DNA from: Euborellia annulipes
Taxonomy: Eukaryota; Arthropoda; Insecta; Dermaptera; Anisolabididae
Assembly (NCBI GenBank): GCA_023213315.1
Contig: JAKCPI010005698.1
Coordinates: forward strand, 124,001-188,000
DNA length: 64,000 bases
Reading direction: 5' to 3'
Below are positions 23,756 to 34,593 of this stretch, piece after piece. How positions within the stretch are numbered: the first letter of the stretch is position 1; each line of letters starts with the position of its first letter. The translations under genes were made by a program, and so were the position numbers. The notes beneath the pieces were generated by a model. It saw only the letters and a program-made list of their open reading frames with translations. It did not search any database and had not been told where the DNA came from.

Positions 23756-24136
23756 AAAAACGCTCTTGGACAAAATGTTTTTGACTAATCGTGCCTAAAA
23801 CTGTTTTTTCAATGCTTTTCTCTGGGCCAACGCACACCGAGGAGGCAAAACAATTGAGCATGATTCTACATCATTGAACAAAATGTTTTGCCAATGAGCG
23901 TTTTGCTCAATCGGTGTGCATTGGACAAAATGTTTTGCCATTGAGCGTTTTTGCCTAATCGGTGTGCGTCTGCATTTTTTGCTCTATAGCAGAACATTTT
24001 GTTCAATAGCAAAACATTTTGCTGAATGGCAAAACATTTTGTCTATTCAGTGTGCGTTGGCATTGAGCAAAACGTTTGCTCTGGGACAAAACTTTTTGTC
24101 CAAGAGCGTTTTGCTCAATTTGTGTGCGTTCAGCCT
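23756..24136. repeat. Repeat of alternating GAGCAAAA / GTGTGCGTT units
   Basis: Built from short, repeatedly inverted units: AACGCACACCGA / TCGGTGTGCGTT joined to GAGCAAAACGTTTTGCTC-type palindromes and TTTTGCCAATGAGCG. A second copy lies at 59403-59723, where the start CTGAACGCACACCAATTGAG and end GTGTGCGTTCAGCC show the termini. Non-autonomous transposon, superfamily not identified; frames at 23916-24334 are by-products. Confidence 0.65.
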
Positions 24137-24139
24137 CAG

Positions 24140-25050
24140 TTTATTGTTTCTCACAATTTCAATAATATAATATCATTAGAAATAATAATGATCATACTAA
24201 ATGTTTACATTATTAGGAAAATTTTTTTTTCTTTTGTCTTTAAATATCTCACTCGATCAATAACTCATAAAAAATTACTTAGATCTTTCTTCGCATCAAT
24301 TTCGAAAAATCAATTTAATAACCCTCGCATCTAAAGTATAAAATTCTACCATAATTATGAATCTCTCCACTTAAAAATTATGAATTTAAATTTTTATAAA
24401 TAAATACACCTAAAATTATTTTTAACTTGTAATCATGAATCACATTATATCCAATCATATTTCAATCATGTCATATTTCAATCATGTCAATTTCTATTAA
24501 TAAGCTACTTCAAAGACACTTTTGTCATCAAACATTTCACACGTTCTATTAAAAATTATCTCTCATTTTGTTTTTTAGATGTATCTGACGACTGTTGAAA
24601 ACAAATATCTGTCGTTTAATAGAAAGATGATATAACTGATCAAATTAGTCAGGAGAAAAAAAGGTAAATTTTAGTTTATTTAAATTATTATCAAAATCTT
24701 ATGTGTGTATTAGATGTGGATTTCTTTTGGATGGTGGAAGCAAATAGGAATTTTAATGGGCAGCCAGATTTATTGTCCCTCTTGCACTGAAGATGAGTGT
24801 GTATTGACATCAAAACTCTGGGGGCCTAATATAATTTTTTTAACACCTTGCTGCTCACCAAGACTCTCTCGCGCCTCATATTAATATCAAAATTATATAC
24901 ACTTTAAAACTTTGGATTCTGGGACGAAAGTTATTTCAAGCAGAATTTCGATACGCCGAAATTACTTCGTCATTCACTTGTGGACGGTGAGTTATTTTTT
25001 TTTTTTTTTCAATAATTTGTTTCTTCATATAATAAATTTGGTATTTTGAT
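24140..25050. other. No recognisable gene
   Basis: AT-rich. CTGAAGATGAGTG at 24789, followed by ACATCAAAACTCTG, looks like a heavily decayed hammerhead-core repeat but is not scored as one. Confidence 0.4.
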
Positions 25051-25330
25051 AGGGTGTTTATAAAAGAATATCGGGGTTTTAACTCTTTATAATATCTATT
25101 ACATTAAACTTACAGTTATAAATCATATGTCAAATGAAAAAGCAACTCAAACAGTTTTACCAAGAACCTTATAAATGTTCAATGAGACTACCTTTTGTCA
25201 CACGGCACACATCAAGTCTATAGCCGAGTTCTTCCCAAACGTTGATAAGTGTGTTTTCAGTAATTGTGGCACAAGCCGCTTCAATCCGGTTTCTTAATTC
25301 AGGGAGATCAGCTGGTAGCGGAGGCACGTA

Positions 25331-25541
25331 CAGTGAGGGACAATATTAAGTCCCACACATGCGTTTTCTACATGTGATTATTTCATTGTTTTTAAACAAA
25401 TATTATATATTTTTTAATGGAAACTTTCTTGATTCAAACCTAGAAAATTTCCAATAAAGATTTTCATTTTCTTTTATAAAAAACAATGAAATAATCACAT
25501 GTAAAAAACGCATGGGTGGGACTTAATATTGTCCCTCACTG
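25331..25541. mobile_element. TA-inserting MITE, copy 3, nested
   Basis: Intact copy from CAGTGAGGGACAATATTAAG to its complement ending CCTCACTG, with TA on both sides (25329-25330 and 25542-25543). The corresponding site in the right arm of the surrounding mariner palindrome is empty, so the MITE arrived after the palindrome formed. Confidence 0.85.
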
Positions 25542-25604
25542 TACACACGGTTCTTGATGAAACCCAAAGGTCTTGATACAATACAGCAATGACTCTTCCC
25601 TCAA

Positions 25605-25973
25605 TTGGAAGAAAATGAGCCAGAGAACTTCATTTTCCAGCGAAGAAACGAAGTACGCGATTGGTTGAACGTCACTGTACCTGAACGCTGGATAGGCCGC
25701 AAGGGCCCCAATGACAAGGCTTGCTATGCATGGCCTCCACGTTCTCCTGACCTAACGCCATGCGATTTTTACCTTTGGGCTTTCATCAAGGACCGTGTTT
25801 ACGTGCCTCCGCTAGCAGCTGATCTCCCTGAATTAAAAAACCAGATTGAAGCAGCTTGTGCTACAATTACTGAAAACACAGTTATCAACGTTTGGGAAGA
25901 ACTTGACTATAGACTTGATGTGTACCGTGGGACAAAAGGTAGTCACATTGAACATTTATTAGGTTCTTGGTAA
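25605..25973 (+). pseudogene. Mariner-like transposase, C-terminal fragment
   Basis: Reads ERWIGRKGPNDK, then WPPRSPDLTPCDFYLWAFIK, VYVPPL and later SHIEHLLGSW. The W.PRSPDLTP.DF.LW block with its aspartates is the third catalytic motif region of DUF4817-type mariner-like transposases. The family's FQQDGAPPH-type segment is disrupted (FQRRNEV), and the N-terminal DNA-binding part and first catalytic Asp are missing. It cannot be active alone. The stop at 25971-25973 matches the natural C-terminus. It lies within the inverted element 25051-26079. Confidence 0.8.
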
Positions 25974-26160
25974 AACTGTTTGAGTTGCTTTTTCATTTGA
26001 CATATGATTTATAACTGTAAGTTTAATGTAATAGATATTATAAAGAGTTATAACCCCGATATTCTTTTATAAACACCCTGAATAATATATCCTAAAATGG
26101 ATTGAATGTGTAATGTTCAAATTAAAATAGTGAAAAATGATGCGAAATGAAAAAAGATTG

Positions 26161-26930
26161 TATATGTCGTAGACAGATCGTGAAATTAGACAGTTCATGA
26201 ACTGTCTAGACATTTCATGAACTGCAGCCAGATCGTGTAATGGTCAAACAGTTACATGATCTGGCTAAAAATTTTAGACAGTTCATGAAATGCAATTGGG
26301 CCTTAGACAGATCGTGTAACGCTCGAGAATTACATGAAATGTCTAAATTTTTTAGGCAGTTCATGAACTGCCTAACAGCAGTTTTGCCGATCGTGTACTG
26401 TTTGTAATTTAATGCAATAAATAAAAAAAAAAAATTTTATTTTATCGAAAATCAAAAAAAGGGCTTCTATAAGTTGTAGACATTTTAAATAGCTTTAATT
26501 TAAAAAAAAAGTTCAGGTAGATAGCTTCAAATTTGTGGCCGCTGGAATCTCCCAAAATTAGAACCCCGAGACGCGCACCTTAACTCAAGATTTACAAAGT
26601 GAGGAAGATTTGGAAAATTTAGTAATCGATAATAATAATAATATTGAAAAAAATTGACTTTTTTCGAGATCTTTATTTGCTTTACAAACAGTACACGATC
26701 GGCAAAACTGCTGTTAGGCAGTTCATGAACTGCCTAAAAAATTTAGACATTTCATGTAATTCTCGAGCATTACACGATCTGTCTAAGGCCCAATTGCATT
26801 TCATGAACTGTCTAAAATTTTTAGCCAGATCATGTAACTGTTTGACCATTACACGATCTGGCTGCAGTTCATGAAATGTCTAGACAGTTCATGAACTGTC
26901 TAATTTCACGATCTGTCTACGACATATATA
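26161..26930. mobile_element. Multi-palindromic foldback element, copy 1
   Basis: Terminal inverted repeats of about 240 bp (ATGTCGTAGACAGATCGTG...CACGATCTGTCTACGACAT) are themselves packed with short palindromes: CAGTTCATGAACTG, CATTTCATGAACTG, CAGATCGTGTAA and AGGCAGTTCATGAACTGCCT. The unique centre (about 26415-26690) has no domain. It sits in or beside a (TA)n tract. An inverted copy lies at 41337-42104. The 76-residue frame in each arm is a by-product. Confidence 0.8.
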
Positions 26931-27119
26931 TATATATATATGAAGATAAGTTTTCTCGGGTTAAGTCGGGTACATCCGGTCTCTGAAACCTTCCAGAACA
27001 TATACATATATAAAAAATTGTAAAATTTTTAAAATGTTTATTTTAATAGGTACTAACATGATATAATAATTCAACCAGAAAAATAATTTATAAAACATTT
27101 CGGAATGCCGAAAAAGAGT

Positions 27120-27530
27120 TTAAAAAAATTTTGTTGGTAACGTTTCGTATTCCAGAATTTAACAGCTCCTAATAGACTTCCTTCTGATCCCACAGAGCAT
27201 CGACTTCCTGCCAAAGCGATTGGGTCTTGCTATCGATGAGAATGGTGCGCCTGGGCCTGCATATGACCTTTTGAGTTTGGGAAATAAATCCACTTTTCGT
27301 CCTCAAATGTAACGATGCAAAAACGACTTACTCGAGAAAAATTTCACATGTGCTTCTCGTTCAACTCATGTGGAATTCATCTTCCGACCTTCTGCTCACC
27401 AATGCTTACAATTGTTTATCTTCATACCTTTTTGGCAGTTTACGGTTCTATGTCAACAACATCGAAATCGCCATTTTCGAAACTTCGAATTTTTAATATA
27501 TTCGGTAAGTTTCATCAGTATCATTTTTTA
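27120..27530 (-). pseudogene. Mariner transposase relic
   Basis: On the minus strand, broken frames give a FENGDFDV-like start, EGRKMNSTELNEKHM (family form KW.PHEL...), EDEKWIYFPN (family form GDEKW...), PNRFGRKSMLC (family form .D.FG.K.ML.) and VYYELLNSG (VYYELL..G). The order is that of mariner/MOS-type transposases, from the DNA-binding linker to the catalytic core. Several stops and frameshifts are present and the C-terminal third is missing, so it is dead. Confidence 0.6.
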
Positions 27531-27651
27531 AATGAAAACAAATAATTAATGTTGTCCGCAAATTTCTACATTTTGGAACAACAAAACAACACCACGCAAA
27601 CACTTTTACTAATTCCTCTTAAGTGGTGTTGCTGAAGTTGGTTTATTTGAG

Positions 27652-27809
27652 AAAGAAAACGTTATATTTTCAGCAATTTTTTTTATAAGTTAGCAAGGCA
27701 ATAATTCTAAATATTCCGGAGACCTATCGGCACTGTGCAATTAGAATTGGAATTATTGCCTTGCTAACTAATAAAAAATTGCTGAAAATATAGCGTTTTC
27801 TTTCTCAAA
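27652..27809. repeat. Inverted-repeat element
   Basis: TTGAGAAAGAAAACGTTATA and its complement at 27790-27809 enclose matching AGTTAGCAAGGCAATAATTC / GAATTATTGCCTTGCTAACT arms with a ~40-bp loop. Non-coding. Confidence 0.65.
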
Positions 27810-27925
27810 CCTTTATTAATTATCATTTTTTTTTTCACTGCACACATCAATTCACAACACAGATACTTCGATTATAATTAGAGACCAGAAATATTGCTGC
27901 TGTTCAAATACAAATTTAAAAATTG

Positions 27926-27956
<31 letters not shown>

Positions 27957-28507
27957 ATTAAAAACTCAAACTCGCGTCAGGATTATTAAGATATGGAAAA
28001 TGGAGATTCTATTGAACTTTTTTGTCCTATTCCTATTATACAACATTCAGCCAGCTTGTCACTTGTCCTGTCCTTAGTGACTTACCCTAAATTCAACTTT
28101 TTTCTATGTTCAAAATATCTCTACTTCAAAGCAAAACTCTTATTTCCTTTTTCAAAATATTAAATCTTTGATATTTTGGAGATTATTATAATTAATATTG
28201 ATTAATTAAGATTTTCTTTTTTTCCTAGGCCTAATGATTATTATTTTTATTGATAAAGATACACATATCATTAAAATAAAAGGTTTTTCATTCATTTATA
28301 ACATAAAAAGGACTATAATTAAAATAAGATCTTTATCGACATCATTCAAAGTAGAACAAGCCAGGCCATAAGTATACACCCAAAGCCTCTATGTATGATG
28401 AGGGTGGAGGGGTCACTCACAGTCACTAAAATTACGCTTGCGCTCTGATGACTTGAAATCTTCCAGGTCGCTCGAAGCACGTTCAGTTGACAGCATCAGC
28501 CCCCGAC

Positions 28508-28540
28508 TATAAGAAGACCACAACCTTGGAACTTCACTAG
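28508..28540 (+). promoter_or_regulatory. Candidate core promoter of the stomatin gene
   Basis: TATAAG at 28508-28513 is followed about 28 bases later by the initiator-like TTCACT (+1 near 28536), normal TATA-to-start spacing. The preceding 100 bp are GC-richer than the surroundings and free of recognised repeats. A start codon and donor follow within 30 bases. Confidence 0.4.
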
Positions 28541-28554
28541 CCTCCGTCACCTTG

Positions 28555-28563
28555 ATGTCAAAG
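28555..28563 (+). CDS. Candidate first coding exon of stomatin (Met-Ser-Lys)
   Basis: ATGTCAAAG is followed by GTTAAC, an acceptable though not strong donor. Splicing to 34295 is in frame (phase 0) and would give a protein starting MSKVTANHHHNNSH. The start choice rests on the TATA/Inr pair just upstream and on the open frame at the beginning of exon 34295. The alternative is that translation starts inside exon 34295 at MNSMATRE. Confidence 0.4.
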
Positions 28564-29497
28564 GTTAACAAAATCAATTATTTATATGCTTTTTATTAAT
28601 TGGCAAACAAGAACATTGTTTTTTTCTTGACTCTTGGAGAATCCAGGAACTCTGAACCCTCTCTGGATACGGCACTATATTAAGAAATTCCGGAAAATTA
28701 AGCAAAGTCCACTCACTGAACTCTAATCATAAATACTATTTGGAAATTTTCTAAAATCTTTTGATTCTGATTCAAGGCTCTTACTATTATTATTTTGGGT
28801 CTTCGCCGATTCTTAACTTAACTTATAACAAAATAGAAAAAAGGGTGTTTCATCTTCAAGAGCCGGGAAAAAACTGCATTGTCCTTTTCACTCAAATCCC
28901 AAAAACAACTAAAATATCTCTAGATTGAAATTTCAATTTCCAAATAATTTTCTCTCAAATCTCCTATTCTCCTATTCATAACTTTTTATCGGAATCAGAC
29001 GGCCCTCCCCCTTAAGTAAACTTCCCTAAAATATATCCATCCATATTAAATGATCAAATTATGTTTGCTTGACCGTTTTTAAGTTTTTTTTGTTTGTTTG
29101 TTTTTTTTCTTCATAAATTGTTAATATTTTTATTTTTTCGCTAACCCGTTCCTGAGTGAACACACCATTTATGAAAAGTCGTGCATGCCCATTTTTGAAT
29201 TTTTGTAGTCAAAATAAATATCTTTAGACCAGTACATCATACAAAATTTTTATTTTATTTTCTATGCAAATATTGAATTATTAGAGATTTTTCAGCCTAC
29301 TAGAGAGAAGCCTAAAATTTTCAAAAAAAAAAAAAAAAAAAATGATCAAAATTAATAAAAAACTCATTTCTTGAGTGGAATAAAAAATTTACTTAGATAT
29401 TTCATATTTATAGATATTTATTTTTATGCAAATCCACAAAAATTAACATTGCGATCATTCATAAACGGTTAAGGGTAAAAATAAAAATGTACATGTA
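28564..29497. other. Putative first intron, no assignable repeat
   Basis: AT-rich sequence with an A run at 29323-29341. I see no exon or repeat copy here. Confidence 0.4.
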
Positions 29498-29695
29498 CAG
29501 TGAGGGACAATATTAAGTCCCACCCATGCGTTTTGTACTTGTGATTTTTTCATTGTTTTTATAAAAGAAAATGAAATCTTTTCTAAGTTTGTATCATGAA
29601 AGTTTTCATTAAAAAGTATATAATATTTTTTTAAAAACAATGAAATAATCACATGAAGAAAACGCATGGGTGGGACTTAATATTGTCCCTCACTG
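29498..29695. mobile_element. TA-inserting MITE, copy 4
   Basis: Intact ends CAGTGAGGGACAATATTAAG and CCTCACTG, each flanked by TA. ACATG occurs on both outer sides (ACATGTA...TACATG). Internal deletion relative to copy 3. Confidence 0.85.
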
Positions 29696-29699
29696 TACA

Positions 29700-30545
29700 T
29701 GTTTTGAACTGCCAATGAATATAATAAAAACAGAAAAATAATCAAGCAACCATCATGGAATTACTTGATATGGATTGAATCTACTATATTTACACCCCAC
29801 TGGTCCGAATCTGGCTGTTTTTTTATCTTTATTTATTACAAATCGCGGGTGCAGGTTTTTTTTCAATTTGAAAGGGCTCAAAATTCGAAATGACGATGCT
29901 CTTTTTTGTCCATTGATTTTTAATTAAATAAGTAGTAGATAAAAAAATAGATTAAAAAAATTTATTTCTATTTCTTCTGAAAAGCTGCCTGCACCTTATC
30001 TACTAAAATGATGTTTTCAAATAAATTGAATTTCCAATTTCGCCTTAAGTATTTCCGTATATCCCTAATCTTATTTGTTTTATTATTGACCTAAAATATA
30101 CTTAGGATAATGAATGAAAGTAATTTCCGCACTTAATATTTTTTAATATTAACTCAAGAGGCCAATGAACCAAAATAATGCTCAATTGATCACAACGCCC
30201 TTTAATATAGGATAAAATACTAATTAATTAAATTGTCTATGATAAATTCCGACGTCAGAAAAAGGAAAATATATTTATATTATTTACCGTCAAGATACAT
30301 TTGAAATGTGCCATTAGATAGAGAAAATAAAAATTGCTTCAAATGATAAGAATCGAATTTTCTTTTTGATTACAGATGTAGTTGCTTGACTCTTGATATT
30401 GTTAAAAATAAAATTCAATTTTAATTTTTGCTTGCAGATTTTATTTGGTCGACAAGATAGAATATTCTCAGTTTCGAACTTAACTCCATCCTCAGAGTTC
30501 ATCTGTTTTGTTATTTAAATATAATATAAAAAATTGGAGTTGTGA
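29700..30545. other. No recognisable gene
   Basis: AT-rich intron or intergenic DNA. The frame at 30314-30502 (minus) has no supporting signal. Confidence 0.4.
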
Positions 30546-30782
30546 AGAATAAAACCAGCGTTGTCGAACACTTTTACACTTTTATTCAAGCTGACGTTTC
30601 GGTAACCATAACGGTTGCCATCCTCAGTGCCAATGAAAGTTTTTCAAAAGTGCCCCTGTCATATATAACAAGGACACTTTTGAAAAACTTTCATTGGCAC
30701 TGAGGATGGCAACCGTTATGGTTACCGAAACGTCTTCTTGAATAAAAGTGTAAAAGTGTTCGACAACGCTGGTTTTATTCTT
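30546..30782. repeat. Palindrome with two well-kept hammerhead-like cores
   Basis: Arms are nearly identical (GAATAAAACCAGCGTTGTCG and its complement). The minus core at 30593-30627 and the plus core at 30700-30734 both read CTGAGGA, T, GG.AACC...GGTT.CC, GAAACGTC. Stem II has six pairs with one mismatch, and both cores face outward. The loop of ~70 bp separates the arms. Confidence 0.75.
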
Positions 30783-31297
30783 CCCAAATCCAATCTCACA
30801 TACCCAGCATACAACTTAATTTATAATATAAAAAAAATTTACTTTTCAACCTAATGTAAATATATATGTGAACGTCCACATGAAAAGGTAACCAAATCTT
30901 CACAGGGATCAAAATTGAGTTTATTTGCTTTCTTAACAGAACACTTCCTGCTGAGCTAGCGGGAATTTTTTGCTGTTTGGAATATATGAATTTTTTGAGA
31001 AAAATGAGTTTAAAGTTTGTTTAGTCCCTTTTCTCTTATCTCACCTTTGCTTTATCTTGTTTTTCAATTTTTTTATATAAATTACATCGATTCTGATGAA
31101 TCGAATTTTTCAACATTTAAGATGAAGAACTAGAGAATCGGAATCAGTAATAAAAAAAATCGATTTTTTTGAACTTTTTTAGTAAATCAGCTCTCCTAAA
31201 AATTTAGTCTAATGAAGATTTGGTACCTTTTCATGTGGACGGTCACATATTATTAATATATCAATTCATGAACCTGCAATAAAATTTGGAGCTTTTC

Positions 31298-31302
31298 AGC
31301 TC

Positions 31303-31340
<38 letters not shown>
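31298..31340. repeat. (TA)n microsatellite
   Basis: Simple TA repeat of about 40 bp. Similar but shorter tracts lie at 37507-37528 and 42597-42616. Confidence 0.8.
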
Positions 31341-31341
<1 letters not shown>

Positions 31342-31344
31342 GAA

Positions 31345-31965
31345 ATGGTCAGTTGTTTATTGAATTTAAGTATTTAAGTTTCATTTTATTATAAATTCTG
31401 GCGAGGATGGAATTAAGAAGCCCCAAATTGTTCTAATCCTGTTGACAAATAAAATCTTCAGAAAATAATTAAAATTAAACTTTATTTTTATTATCGTCCA
31501 GAGCTATAGAAAAGCGACAAGTAGTCTGTAATCAAAAAGAAAATTTTACATTGGGCCAAATAATATTTTGCCCCTTGCAGTAGAGCCGTCATAGGTCATG
31601 TTAATTTATTTAATCAATTTTAATTTAGGTTTAAATAATTTTAATATTGAATTCAACTATTATATATTCATACATTTATCTTTTTGTATATCAATGAAGA
31701 AATCCTTTAATTTTATGTTATTTTCTTCTTGATCGTTTTATCATATGAAATGAGAATCAATATTTAATGGGAATATTTATAAAATAGTAGCATTGAGAAA
31801 TTTCAAAAGCGAGGGGATAAAGCAAAAAACCTTGAACTTCGATTAATTATGAATGTAAAATATTGGGTTGAGGAATAATTCATTAATGTTTTTTTTTTTT
31901 AAATGTAAAAATGCATTCAGAAATAAAATATTATTTTATTTAAAAAAAAATCTTATGCTCTACAA
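31345..31965. other. No recognisable gene
   Basis: AT-rich, no repeat family or exon recognised. Confidence 0.4.
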
Positions 31966-32232
31966 CAGTACCCCGCAGAGGGGCCGCAAAGAGTCGCAAA
32001 TGTTACAACATACTCATTAATCAAAACATAATAACCGTGTTTATTTTTTTTCCACGCTTTGTTAATATTAGTAAATGCATGCATTGACTAGTAAGTGTAT
32101 GCATATACGAAATTCAAAATTTTAATTAATTTTTTATTTTTAACCAATCGGAATTTTAAAAAAATTAGGGGGCCATGAGATATTGATTTGGTTCCAAGGG
32201 AGCCTGGACTTCAAAAAGTTTAAGAAGCACTG
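31966..32232. mobile_element. hAT-type MITE
   Basis: Termini CAGTACCCCGCAGAGGGGCC and AGAAGCACTG are flanked by a perfect 8-bp duplication CTCTACAA (31958-31965 and 32233-32240). It is 267 bp with an AT-rich body and no coding potential. Confidence 0.8.
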
Positions 32233-32551
32233 CTCTACAACATAGGTAGACAACCTTTTTTTTTTTTTGAAAATATCGATATAGAATTGTCCTGGTGGTA
32301 GTTGGTTCTTAATCTAAATTTGTCTTGAAACTAAAGCTCCCTTTGATAATTACTGCTCTTGAGATTTGTTCTATGTATGGAGGAGCAATTCCGCCTCAAA
32401 GTATCCAATTGTCTTTAGTTTCGCCGCTAGAAATGATCACTTCAAGGACGGATCATACACCAAATGAGTTCAATCAAGATCTTATTAATGACTTCAAACG
32501 ACTAGAGAATTGATAGAGAAGATGAATGGCCAGTACACGGTTACCATAGAT

Positions 32552-32852
32552 AGATAGATAGATTTTATTTTGCTCTGAGGCTAATGCCTCTTGGAGCACG
32601 AAAATTTTACAGTATGATTCACAGATCATTCTTCTCGCTCTCTCCTCACAATCCCCGTTCCACTCAACCGACCGACCCCCTCTGCTCTCCAATTAGATAT
32701 TGATAATATTGGGCCTTAAATGCGGCCAAAGACCGCAACCGTCTGACTCTCTCCGGGCCATTCCATACCCTCACAGCCCCCACAGAATAGGATCTGTCAA
32801 ATGCTGTCGTCCTGTGGATCGGCATCTGCAGGTCCATAAGCATTTTCTGCAA
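32552..32852 (-). pseudogene. CR1/jockey-like LINE 3' end with GATA tail
   Basis: The minus-strand frame (32664-32852) contains RTTAFDRSYSVGAVRVWNG and LRSLAAFKAQY, the usual R.S...GA..WN.LP...R...SL..FK ending of CR1/jockey-type reverse transcriptases. A 3' UTR follows, then a (TCTA)n-type microsatellite at 32548-32563, which would be the retrotransposon tail. Strongly 5'-truncated. Confidence 0.65.
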
Positions 32853-33037
32853 TGAAAATTGAATAATTTACTTTCAAACACAGCATAAATCTCAAGAGCA
32901 GCTTTAACAGCGCGATTAAATCTAAAAAACTCTGAGGGAGGGAGTAGGGGGACTTGAAATATTTAATTGAACATAGCCGGATTTAAGAGAATGCCGCCTA
33001 TAGGCTAAAGTCCATTATTATGTCTAACTGAAAAGTA

Positions 33038-33235
33038 CAGTGAAAGACAATATTAATTCCCACCCATCCGTTTTCTACTTGTGATTATTTCATTCTTTTT
33101 ATAAAAGAAAATGAAAATCTTTATTGGAAATTTTCTAGGTTTGAACCATGAAAAAATGTATAATATTTTTTTAAAAACAATGAAATAATCACATGAAGAA
33201 AACGCATGGGTGGGACTTAATATTGTCCCTCACTG
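33038..33235. mobile_element. TA-inserting MITE, copy 5
   Basis: CAGTGAAAGACAATATTAAT to CCTCACTG with TA on each side. It lies 165 bp from copy 6. Confidence 0.8.
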
Positions 33236-33400
33236 TACATGTGTATTTAATGTTGAAAAGGTATAGGTAATGAGACTTCCACCGGCATATTAGGGTATTT
33301 CTCAGTGTTGGGGCGGTTGAAGGGGGGAGGGGGCAAGAGCCCACTGCCTAGGGGCGGCAAATGCCTGAGTCCGCCCCTGATGTTTTAACTTCAAAATGTA

Positions 33401-33606
33401 CAGTGAGGAACATATTAAGTCCCACCTATGCGTTTTCTACATGTGATTATTTCATTGTTTTTATAAAAGAAAATGAAAATCTTTATTGGAAATTTTCTTG
33501 GTTTGAATCAAGAAAGTTTCCATTAAAAAATGTATATTTGTTTAAAACCAATGAAATAATCACATGTAGAAAAGGCATGGGTGGAACTTAATATTGTCCC
33601 TCACTG
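33401..33606. mobile_element. TA-inserting MITE, copy 6
   Basis: CAGTGAGGAACATATTAAGT to CCTCACTG with flanking TA. Just upstream, 33340-33380 (GGGCGGCAAATGCC...GTCCGCCCCTG) looks like the end of a hAT element whose other end I could not place. Confidence 0.8.
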
Positions 33607-33869
33607 TACATAAACCAATTAAAACGCCTTTTTTAAAAATAAACCTAGTGCTTTTAATTATTATTAAATTATTTTAATTTTAAAAATGTTTAAATTAGTG
33701 CCTGCGGTGAATTTCTTTAGATTATATAAAATTTCAATTATTAATTTTCCTCCCTCCTCCTCTGTCTCTTCTATCAATTTTTCGTTGTCCGTTCTGCCAA
33801 AAGATCTCTCCCCGGCGATTAATAGAGAAAAAGAGTTCTTTCCGCGGCTCCTGAACACGGCAATCTCAA

Positions 33870-33986
33870 ATTAATACCCATATTCATAGTCATTGCTTGA
33901 GGAACAAGGAATCCTTATGCCTATATAAATGTATAGATATAAGGATTCCTTCTTCCTCAAGGAATGACTATGAATACGGGTATAAG
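33870..33986. repeat. Short inverted-repeat MITE
   Basis: TTAATACCCATATTCATAGT and the complementary ACTATGAATACGGGTATAA are terminal repeats extending through TTGAGGAA and AAGGAATCCTTAT. About 115 bp with an AT-rich loop. Non-coding. Confidence 0.7.
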
Positions 33987-34294
33987 ACTATGATTATCGT
34001 TATTTTTTATTATAAATAAAATTTCATACTTTCCCTTTTCATATCTACACGCATTTCTTATTTATGCAATACACGTATAATGGAAAGAATAATTAGTTAT
34101 AATTTTAGTCCTTAAATAATAAATAGCCGGAAAATAAATAAAACGTAAAAAAGATTTCGACCTCTCTCTCTTTCTCTCGCCTCAATATAATATCTATGAA
34201 TAGCCGACAACGTCACAGAGGTTATGCCTGTGTGTGTATATGTGTTAGCATCTGGAATGCTTACTAAAGTTTTGTGCTCATTTTTCGCTTATAG

Positions 34295-34415
34295 GTCACA
34301 GCCAACCATCATCATAACAATTCGCATCTTGCTACCGGAGAGAACCACATGAATTCGATGGCAACTCGTGAGAGAGTGACCTACGGAAACACCAACACGG
34401 GCACCATCATTGGGA
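34295..34415 (+). CDS. Stomatin gene, N-terminal exon
   Basis: Acceptor TTTTTCGCTTATAG, then 40 codons plus one base to the donor GGA|GTGAGT. It codes for VTANHHHNNSHLATGENHMN followed by SMATRERVTYGNTNTGTIIG, a hydrophilic cytoplasmic tail with a His/Asn-rich start. The phase-1 exit joins the microexon. Codon usage is less AT-rich than the surrounding DNA. Stomatin N-termini are poorly conserved, so identity rests on the in-frame link to later exons. In-frame Met codons at 34349 and 34358 could serve as alternative starts. Confidence 0.75.
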
Positions 34416-34593
34416 GTGAGTTTAAACAATTAATTAATAACACCTCCGCCTATTCCTATTACAAATTTTAAAAAAATTGTACAATAGTTATCATTAATCG
34501 GCATGAAAAAAAGCCCCGAGATAATTCCTTCAATTCTTAAGTAAAATTACAAATTACAATTCCAAATATGATCTCCGTTTTACCCCACCACGT

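Larger units (their letters stand above)
25051..26079. mobile_element. Foldback mariner-like element
   Basis: Ends AGGGTGTTTATAAAAGAATA and TATTCTTTTATAAACACCCT are inverted. The left arm (25051-25330 plus 25544-25570) is the reverse complement of the right arm (about 25790-26079), including the 3' part of a transposase gene. A head-to-head rearrangement therefore replaced the 5' half. A ~210-bp MITE is nested in the left arm. Confidence 0.75.

Noticed and set aside
24786..24825. CTGAAGATGAGTG...ACATCAAAACTC as another hammerhead core
   Set aside because: GAAA is replaced by CAAA and stem II does not pair. Too decayed to count.
26161..26420. CRISPR-like regular short repeats
   Set aside because: Units are palindromes of varying spacing in a eukaryotic foldback transposon, with no unique equal-length spacers and no cas genes.
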